A DNA stretch of 64,000 bases, taken from contig JAJNNQ010000006.1 of NCBI GenBank assembly GCA_027886175.1, forward strand, positions 12,468,001-12,532,000. Reading direction: 5' to 3'. The notes under the pieces were generated by a model. That model was not told the origin of the DNA, searched no databases, and worked only from the letters and a program-made list of their open reading frames with translations. The stretch is from Phylloscopus collybita. Lineage: Eukaryota; Chordata; Aves; Passeriformes; Phylloscopidae. The position numbers and the translations under genes were made by a program. Shown here one piece after another: positions 51,001 to 61,068 of this stretch. Position 1 is the stretch's first letter; each line of letters opens with the position of its first letter.

Positions 51001-54000
51001 TAAGGAAAGAGATCATGACCTTTTTTTATTCCTGTGCCGTAACAAAAACAGGCAGAGGAATTTCTGTTTTAATCAGTGAAAACTGACAGATTCGGTATGA
51101 GTTTTTAGTATCTGTTTAAGCAAGGCAAATGACAATTGCATGTTCTAGGTCCATTTGTTTTTCTCTTGTCATTAGTTATGAGATTAAAAACTTTTCCTCC
51201 TACAAGTGAGTAAGTAATATGGGAGGGTACTTTAAAAAATTTGTGTAAGTTAAAATTAAATCTCGGTTGTGTTATATAACTTAACAAGCCCTGGGTTAAG
51301 AGATGCAAGTTCCATTTGATGTGTTTGTAAATCATTGCCAGAGATTGACATAGTTCACTAGTCACCATGGCTATAACACCAGAGCACTCCTTTAGAGTTG
51401 ACCTGTAAAAATGATAAAGTTCAGTGTACAAAGTCACATTACTCCTCTGACAAGAGATAGATCTGAAGAGTCATGTTGGGATGGTAGAAAAAAATAATTA
51501 AGACCAGTAGTAATTTCCAGGAACACACTCAAACTCTAAAGGTTTGTATGTTCTCTAGCCCAGAGTGCTAACCTGTTTAGTAGAGTCACTTTTGATATAC
51601 TCACCTAAGGACTTAGATTTTATGGGAGCATTTGCAAGCCAGTAGCTGTGTTGTGAAGAAAAGACTTTAATTTCTACCTTGAGCTGTAACAGGGAGCGTT
51701 TTCCCAGGAACATTCCTGTAACATGAGGCGATACCTTGGGATGCAGTGTTGTTTTCTTCTCTATCCAGTACTCAAGTGCTGCTGAAACCACCTCTGGCTG
51801 CACCTCCCTGAGACTGCAGCTGGCTCCATCTGCTTGTGCAGTGCTCACTGTAGTGGCCTGTTGCATCTTACCAATATAGGAGCTTGGAGGAGTTGGCATA
51901 GGGTTCTAGACTTTTAAGTTAGGGAAGATGAATCCAACTCTTCAGGAAGGCTGGTTCACTGGGGAACTAAAATGTAGGCGTACATTTAATACATGTGTAA
52001 AAACGTGCAGGGTCCCTTCCATGCACGTTTTGCTGGAATATATCTATTTTAACATTGTTTGACAGAAAAATCTAATATTTTTTCCTTTTATATCAATGTC
52101 AATGTCATGCTGATGAAGTGCATAGCATCCATTTTAATAGTTTTTAATGAGCTCACATTAGAATGTTAATGTATGCAGCACATGCTCTTAATATAGCATG
52201 GGACTGAAAGCAAGTGTTAAAAATGTTTTCCCATTCAGATATTCTTGTTGCTTAAAATGGTGATGTTAGATTTTTATTCAGATTCTGAAAGCATCTTGAA
52301 AGTCCATTAAAGTCAAAGATCTGAACTTAGCTGATTTTGGGTTTATTTTCATTATCTAAGGTCTCTACTGCAATATCCATAGCAAGCTGGTAGTATTTCA
52401 CACAAAATCGGGATGAGTGTGCAGCCAAGTAAACGTAGTTGAAGCATTGAGCTTAAAGAGAACTGAGGATTCTCATGGTGGGATGTGCAAGAAAAAAATA
52501 TTGATTATGGTTATCCAGCTTTTTCACATCTCTGATGCTCTCTAAGGAGGGAGTACATGTCACAAATTCACAAGACGATCCACGAAGAATCATTTAGGGA
52601 TTTGATTTCCTCCAGGTTTTTAATTTTTTTAGCATTGTGTTTCAAAACATTTAAAATAATAGAAATGCAGAGTGAAATATGCATGTAGGGAAAATATAAG
52701 TGTAAACTGAAAATACGCCTGTTGGAATAAAAAGCAAATGAGTTAGTTAACTGACTTCAATACTGTTTCCTTTGTCTGTGATGCTAATAATAGATGATTA
52801 AAGTGCACATTGTGAGCAGCCTCACTTATTTAGAGGATAAGCTTTCCCTCATTTAGATTCCTGTGATACCAGATACTGTAGTGTCATGTTTTATTTTTCA
52901 GGAACAGTACAGTGAAATGAGAATCAGTATAAACCAGAGACCTGGCCACAGTCGCAGCTTTGGGTTTACAACAAATTGGAGTTCTTCAGGAGCCATTGTA
53001 CAGACAGTTGAAGAAGGTAAATATGTATATATACACAAATTTTTGTTCTTATGTTTAGCTTGCAGAGGCTTCTAAATTAAGGCATTTACTGCTAAGAATA
53101 CTGCAAATATTTTAAAACACCAGGTGTAGAACTGAAAAATCAATATTTAGTTTGCTAATGCATTTCTATGAAGCCTCATCTCTTGAAACATGTTGAATTC
53201 AGAAGTACCAAAATGCATTTTCCTAATCAAGGAGAGTATAAACATGATTATTTGTTCACCGGGCCTCTTACAGAACAGTGTTGATGGGCAAATACAGACT
53301 TCTAATATACAGACTGTTTCTTTCAACTAAGTTTAAAATATTTCTGTTCACTTGGCTTGTAAATACATGCAGAGGAAACTTAGGAGTTAAAACTCTTTGT
53401 TCAATTCCTCCTTTCTTAGTCATGCTGAATTTTGGAGACAGCTCGTATTTTTAAGTAATTGCAACTTCTAAATTGATTTCCAGCATAGGTTTTTTCACTT
53501 GTTTTAATACTGAGGGAAAGAAACATTTTTCTTTTGAGATGACAAATATATAAAGTTTATTTCTAGCCTTCAATAGTCTTCTGCGAGAACAAGCTCAGTT
53601 TTTCTTAAAAAAAAATAGGCAACGAAAACCCAAGCAAATCACATATAATGCTTGTTTTCTAAACAATGGTCTTTCCCACTGCCAATAATACTCGAGGAAT
53701 ATTGAATTGCACCCTTCTTTCCACTTAACACAAGATCATCCTGAGAAAGGAAAAATAACTGGAAAGTTTTAATTTAGTTAGCCATGTATTATGCTTTCCA
53801 GAAAGGAAACAACACCGTTTAACAATAGTTAATGAGCACTCTTGGATTTGTTTTTTCTTTTTCAAATTCAAGAATTGAAGAGGCCTTTCACTATATCTGG
53901 GTACTTTTCATTATTAGATTTGCTCTAGGACAACCCTCCTTGAGCCGGGAGGATGGACCAGATGAACCACTGTGGTTCCTTCCAACCTGTTTCATTCTGT

Positions 54001-57000
54001 GATTCTGGAAATATTAATATTCACTTTGCCCAAAGAATAACTTCCCCGTTGCTTCCCCTGCTGCTAGGCTTCGGGTTTAATTTCCTTCCTTGGAGGCAGG
54101 GATCTGTCCATTTGCACTGCCAACTGAAAAGCAGAAATCTGAGGGTAGGGAATGTTCCTGCTGATCATTCACAAAGGTGCACATGGGCTCTGTCGCAAGG
54201 AGAAGGTGAAGGCCTTGTGGTTGTTATCTTGATTAAGCTTTATTACCATTCTCACAAGGAAGAGCACAAAGTATAGAATGAACTGAGAATGGGCTGTATC
54301 TCAGTGTTCTCATTTGTAGCCTGTGTTCAGCACTTTTTTCTTCCAACAACTGTCTCGTCTTGTGTCCTTACTTAATAGCTGTAACTCCCTTTAAAGAAAT
54401 GAAGGATGAAAGAGGTGGATGACCCATTGAAAGAGTAATATATGCTTTCAGCTAGGCACTTGGGAGTATTTTCTATTTTTAAGGACAAGTTATAGGATAA
54501 TTCAGGTTGGAAGAAATCTTGGAAGCTCACCTGGACCAACACACTGCTCAAAAAACCTCCTGCTTATTGGTGAACATATTAAAGAGGGTAGGTCCCTGGA
54601 TACATCCTGATGTGATCCACGTGTAAACAGCCTGCAGGCTGAGTAAGAGTCATAATTACTTTCCACAGGCCAGGTGGCCTAGGGCTTTTACCCATGTGGG
54701 TTTGAGACCCTCTGAGGATGGAAACCGCACAGCCTCTCCAGGCATTAGTCTCCCAGAGAAAATTTTACCTACGTATCCATTCAGACCAAACTTTGTCCCA
54801 GTTTATATAACCACTGTTTTGTGTTTTCCTGCCATAAATGTCAATAAAGAGCAGGCTTTCCCTTCTCAGGAACCTCCTGGTATGTACTGTGTGGGGAGCT
54901 CCGCAGCCTCTCTTCTCCAGGCTGAACAAGCCCAAACTCCTCAGCCTTTCCTCACAAGTCAATTTGCTCCAGCCCTGACCATCCCAGTACCTTCTCATTT
55001 AACTTTTCCCAATTTATTGATATCTTTCTTACAGAGGAACACCAAAGCTGGATAGAGTATTGTCAATGTGGCATAACAAGTGCTGAGTGAATAGAATGGT
55101 CACTTGTCTTGATCTGTTGGTCATGTTAGTGTTCATACAGACCCAGCACTGCCAGGGCCCCCCAGCCTTGCTCTCCAGCCCATCAATACCCAGCCTGACC
55201 ATCTCTGGGATTAGCCCTTTTCAGGAACAGGTCCCTGCATCTGGCTGCCCTTCCTGAATGTCAGGCTGCTCTCAAGCGCAGGCCTGCCCTCCAGTGTCTT
55301 GGCTGCTCTCTCACTTTTGACAAGGTTTGAAAACTTGATGAGAACCTCCTTCTCCTGCTTCTTGGTGAACACATTAAACAGGGTAGACCCTTGGATACAT
55401 CCTGATGAGATCCACATGTAAGCAGCCTGCAGGCTGAGTAAGAGCCATTAACCACTTCTCACAGAATCTGACAGCCCAGCCACTTTTTCACCCATCTGGT
55501 CATTCTGTGGACAATACCATCCCAATTTTGATACCAGGATACTGTGGAATATCATGTTAAATTAAAGACAAGGTGGTTAATGGCTCTTACTCAGCCATTC
55601 TCATCACCTCTCTTCCCCCATCCACAGAGATCTAGTCAGTTCATCACTGAACATAACTAGGTTGATCAAGTGTGATTTAGGCTTGGCAAATCCAAACCAA
55701 CTGTTCTAGTCACATTTTTCTCTTTCTTGAGCCCAGAAAAAGCTTCCAGGAATACTTTCTGATTGTGTTGCCTTCCTAACTAGCTGTATGATTTTCTTGA
55801 GATGATACCCAGTATGTATAATTTTTACTACTTATAGATGACTGTATTCTACGTATACTATTCCTTAAAAAAATTCTAAGTATACTACTTGGTAGGCAAA
55901 ATTATCTTTTTATGTGGCCTCAAAAAGCTAAGTAAGAGTTACCTTGTAACACATATTTCAGTGTAACCCATTTACTACGTATAAAAAAGGATAGTTCTCA
56001 TTTTTTACAGGAGTTTTCAACCTTTACACTAAAAATTAGGTGAATAGAAACCCTTGAAGTCATTAATCTACACATTGTTCTGCCACCTTCCCTGGTGCCA
56101 TGTAATCTTTATTGTTTCAGTCCTTCCCCTCTCACTTTCCCTTTGGAATAATTTTTTTGAGATTGTGTTGATATAGGAGTTCATGTCTGATCAAACACTT
56201 GCAGTCATGTAGGACAAAGTAAATTTTACCCACATCCTTCAAGGTTTTTGGTTGTTTTTTTTTTTTTTCCTATCACTGAGATAGTGTTTATCTATTGTAA
56301 TAACAACAGATGGGGATAGGTTAGAGATAACTTAGAACATATGGAAAATGAGTATTTGGTTGTTTTTTGTTTTTAATGGGGACTAGTAAGAAAGAAAAGC
56401 CTTTTACCTTCAGGGAAACCTGTGAAAAACATTAAAGCAGTACATATTTTATATAATGAAAACTAAATCCTCTACAGGAATATAAAGAAATTATTGTTAA
56501 TTCCTATAGTCTTGGAGGAGCTGGACAGGAGCTGGTAACATACAACTTTTGGCACCTGAATTTCTGGCCATTCTCTGTGGGCTTCTCTGGAGGTGATTTG
56601 GAGCAGAAGCTCACTGTAGGCATTCTTGTTTGCCCTTTTAAGAACCCTTTTGTCCAGAGACTGGAGGAAGATCTGCTGGCACAGCTACAGGCCAAAAATT
56701 GAGCAGTGTAAGTTGTTCTGGCTATTTTAGGTCCAGATCTAGAGACTGCTTCTATTCCTTCAGTCTCTATGGTTGAAGTATGGTCTGGATATGCCTTTCT
56801 AATAACAGTGTAGGAAGAACTGTGCAGTCTTCAGCTCCCTTCCTTTCCTAAAATTGAGCTGAGGTATACTGTTCACACCTTTGAGCCCAGTCTCATCCAT
56901 GACAAATTAGTTGAATAAAATGAACACAACCTTTTTTGGTTACTGGAGGCTTATTCTGTCACAACTCAAGATGGAAATTATGAGTTCTGATGACTCTGCT

Positions 57001-60000
57001 GGAGCCTGAAGTTTTCCCTGTACTGTGAGCATAAGGCTTAGTTCAGATGTGCTTAAGCTATATCGTACTAAATATCAGACATGATTCCAAATGTTACATG
57101 ATGTTGTTGAAATTAGTAACTTCAGTAATAGTATCTTTGATAGTATTCCTAATTGTACCTTCCATTAACAGACTTGAAAATCCATGGTTCTTTAACATCT
57201 TCCTGACTCCTAGAGATGCCTGCTTTTTTCCAGTTAAACTATTGTCCGTGTTTCTTCTTCCAGATGAAAACCCTACCTTTTCTTCTACAATACTGCTTAA
57301 AAGCAATTGGTATTGATAATTGCAAATGAAATTTTTAGTCCATATTTTAAGAACGATGCAGAAAGATGTAATATGGAGCCATGTTCTTCTAGCAGAAAAG
57401 CTAGTGTAGTTTTTAGTGAACTATAATGAATTATTATTTGGTGCAGTACTAGGAAGCATAGCATTTCTTAATTTCTTAACTTTCTCATGTGTGAAGCCAT
57501 CTGAATCCATAGTGGGTGAGCCAGACTTACAGCAGCATTTAGGTAATGAATCAAAAGACACTCAGGATGAAGCATATGGTATCTAAATTTTTCTGTCATA
57601 CTTGTCCACATTTGTTTCTAGTAACGTAATAGGGCATTGTTCTTGGTATATTTTAAGTAAGATGTGTGGATTTCAATACTTACTTTGGAAAATACTTCCA
57701 CTGTGTAATTCAAACTTGTTTTATTAACATGAGGGTTTATTGTGCAATCCTTAACTATATTTTTACTTGGCTTTTCTATTTTCTATTCTGCTAAGGGAAT
57801 AATTCTTAATGGAAGAACCATTCATATGTCATGTGTAAAAGCTTGCTTGGAGAGTCTGAGTTTCTCATCTCACACATTTTCTGAATTAAATAGAGAAAGT
57901 TTATGAACTGGTCCACTATGTTGTCTGTCCTTAGTCTGATGAGGTTGCCTGCCAATGTGTAGCACATGAAAAAGCATAAAGTGCAGCCTGTCTTGCAAAA
58001 TCTCAGTAGATTCAAAGTCCAACTTGCCATGAAGTTTGCTCTTAATAGATAAAATAAGTAGAATCCAGAGAAGTCTAGTGGGACAGTACTGAGCAATATC
58101 TTGAGTCCAATTGCCAATCAATTCAGAGCTAACAAACTATTCTAGCCAAGCAATAAAGCAGCATGCTCTTGTCAGCAGAGCTCAGAAAATGTAAATGAGA
58201 ATATGAGAAAGCCAGCTTCTACTGGAATTAACGAAGTGCAGGCTGGTTTTCTTTGACAAATAAGAGGATTACCCAAACATTGGCTGAATTGCAGCTAATT
58301 GTTTGGTATAGACATCGTGGTGCTGCCTCTCTCTCACTATCTCAGATTATAAAGGTGAGTTAGTGAAGGGAAGACTGAACAGAGAGGTTGTTTATTAAAT
58401 GGGCTAGCCAGAGTCTGAAGACTTACAGGTCTGGAAGACTGATTTCTTTATTGTTCCCGTAAGTTCTAAACTGAAAAGCTACTTTGATACTGAATTTACT
58501 GAGCTTATGTTACAGTGTAGTGAATTTTTCTAAGACTCTCTAAATATCCACCATTAAGCATTTATTTGAATGATTCCCAATCCACTCTCCCCCCAATCAC
58601 AACTGTGATGAAAAGAAAAAATATGAATGGAGACATAATAACATTTTTCTTCTGTTTTCTGCAGGCAGCCCTGCAGCACTTTGTCAGCTGCATGTAGATG
58701 ATGAGATCATTGCTGTCAACGGCACCAAGGTCTCACATATGGACTACAGTCAGTGGGAAGAGGCCATCAGCAGAGCACTAGAAACTGGAAACCTGGTCAT
58801 GGATGTCAGACGATATGGAAAGAATGGTGAGTTGTTTCGTCAGGCAGATACTGTATTCTCTGTAAGGCAAATAAGCTGTGTCTCTGCTGTACCTGACAGC
58901 TGAGAGTCCTTATTACCCTTACAGCAGTAATACGTATCGAAGCTAAGTAGTTTGCCAGCGTGTCTGTTGCATTTTAACACAACTTGGCTTTTTTAACTGC
59001 TTGTGCATTAGAAATGTCTTGACAAGCAAATCTGCAAAACATTGAACTACTGACCTCACTCTTGTGCTCTGGCCTGTTTCTTAGAGGATGGACAGGTAAA
59101 AAAGTGTGCAACCAGCACAAAAAGGAATCTAACTTTTTCTTTCCTGCCATACCACAAGAATGAAGAGGGTCTGATCTCTAGAGGATAATAATTTTTAAAG
59201 ACCCTCTCTCTCAATTGCCAGCTCCCTTTCTTCAGGGAAGGAAGATCTTGTGTTCCTTTCTTCAGGGAGCATTTGAAGTGAGGTATCAACTTGTGGGTGA
59301 TGTAGCACCCGTGTGCTGGTGATTCTGGCCGTTGACCCAAATATTGTGGTGCTGTAATCTCTCCAGAATGGTACTACCCATTCTGGCTAGGGAGGGTTTC
59401 CATCCTGGCTTGACAGCCTTTTGTAGCATGTCTTGACATGCTGTGGTTTTAATCAGGAAACCCTTTCAAAGTTCTAGTAGAATTTTTGCAGTTGGAAGTG
59501 TGACCACTTCACAGTATAAATACAAAACATTCTTTTAGTGGGAAGCTAGGTAGATAAGTTACCAGCAAACCGGGGTAAAAACAGTGGGCCTAGGAAGAGA
59601 CAAGAAACAAACCACGTTAGAGGACCTAATACAACTGAAGAGTGAGATTAGTGGCAAAATTGAATTGAATGAAATTTTCGGTAGGATGGGTAGGGTGGGG
59701 AGAAATGATGGAGTATGTGAGAAGAGCGTCATTTGTCTTTGCCTCATCAGTTTGATAGTTTAGTTTAGACTGCCTTTTCTTCCGTCTCTCTGTGCTTCCT
59801 GATGAGCATGGACATGAAAATGACCCTTCCCTGGTTAGTGTATGAGTCTCATTGTACTTTGAGTGAGTAAAGTTGAAAGAATTTTCTCAATCCTTACTAA
59901 CACTAATGAAATAGTTTCCAATGAATGCTAACTCCTCTCTAATGTTCAGCTGCTGTAGCACATATCACTAAAACATCTGGCAAACTTTTACCTGGCTTGT

Positions 60001-61033
60001 GACTAACACCTGTATTTTTGGGGAAGGCGGTCTGCTATAAATGCCCTTTTTCCTGTCTCCACAAATTCCACCTGATTTGTGTGTCTCCCTCTTCTCTGTG
60101 TTTTTTGTTATTTTAATGTTTTCACTAGCTCTTGTTCTGTTCTTTGACGTTACTGTCTGTATTAATTTCTTGATCCTCCACATACCAAAAAGACTGGGGC
60201 AAAGACCTGCCTTCCCTGCCACATGTAAGGCATAAAATCCTCAATCTCACCAGTATGGCTACCAACATTATAGGTACATCTGAAAATAAATGGATTGATG
60301 CAACCTCAGGAGAAAAAGTTTCAAATGCTTCCACTGTATCCACAAAAAGAGATTTCTCCAGCAGCCTTCAAAGTTCTGTGAGTATGTTTTTGAAGGTTCA
60401 TAGGAGTTGTGGGAAGGAAGAAAAAATGTAATGTCTTGATAGTGGGAGGGTGGAGAAAAGAACTTGTAAATCTTATGATGCTTAAACAATACAAGTACAA
60501 GTACAGGACTCCGCATCTGAAACATGGAGATGTAGCTATGTATGTATTGACAAACATAGGATGTTTTAAAGACTCGCTACTGTCTGTTCATGAGAGAACA
60601 CTGGTGAATGGTAAATATTAAAACATGTGCAGACTATCTTTTGACTAAAACTATAGATAGTGTTTATTCTTCAGAGAAGACTTTGACCTGAATCATTAGC
60701 CTAAATGGAAGTTGCAGCCCCAAAGAACAGTCATATATGTGCTTCAAATTACTTGTGAATAAAAACCTGCCTGCCAAGGAGCTAAAATAGGAAGATCTTG
60801 GCTTCTGGCATTTTTTTGCAAGCTAATTTTTTTTTTATTTCTGCAACAGTTCACAGCTGGTTATTGATTCCCTCAAATGCATGCAGTAGCTTTATTATAA
60901 ATTACACTGAGAAAGTTTTAGATTGTTTTGTATCTTTCTATAAAATGTTATGAAGTGTTTCATGACATATAGTTCCTGTCAGGAAAGATGCATAGTTGGA
61001 TAAACTTCCACAAATCTAATGAGCCTATGTCAT

Positions 61034-61068
<35 letters not shown>

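Larger units (their letters stand above)
53017..58664 (+). other. LMO7: LMO7 intron splitting the PDZ domain, 5648 bases
   Basis: Carries a CR1 tail (53940-54008), a minus-strand CR1 region with a duplicated segment (54490-55740), and an unexplained 80-codon open frame at 56460-56702. The rest, 56703-58664, shows no recognised feature. Confidence 0.85.

Noticed and set aside
54696..55055. 119-codon + strand ORF and 77-codon minus strand ORF
   Set aside because: They lie inside the minus-strand CR1 region. The minus ORF contains [14 protein letters not shown], which is CR1 ORF2.
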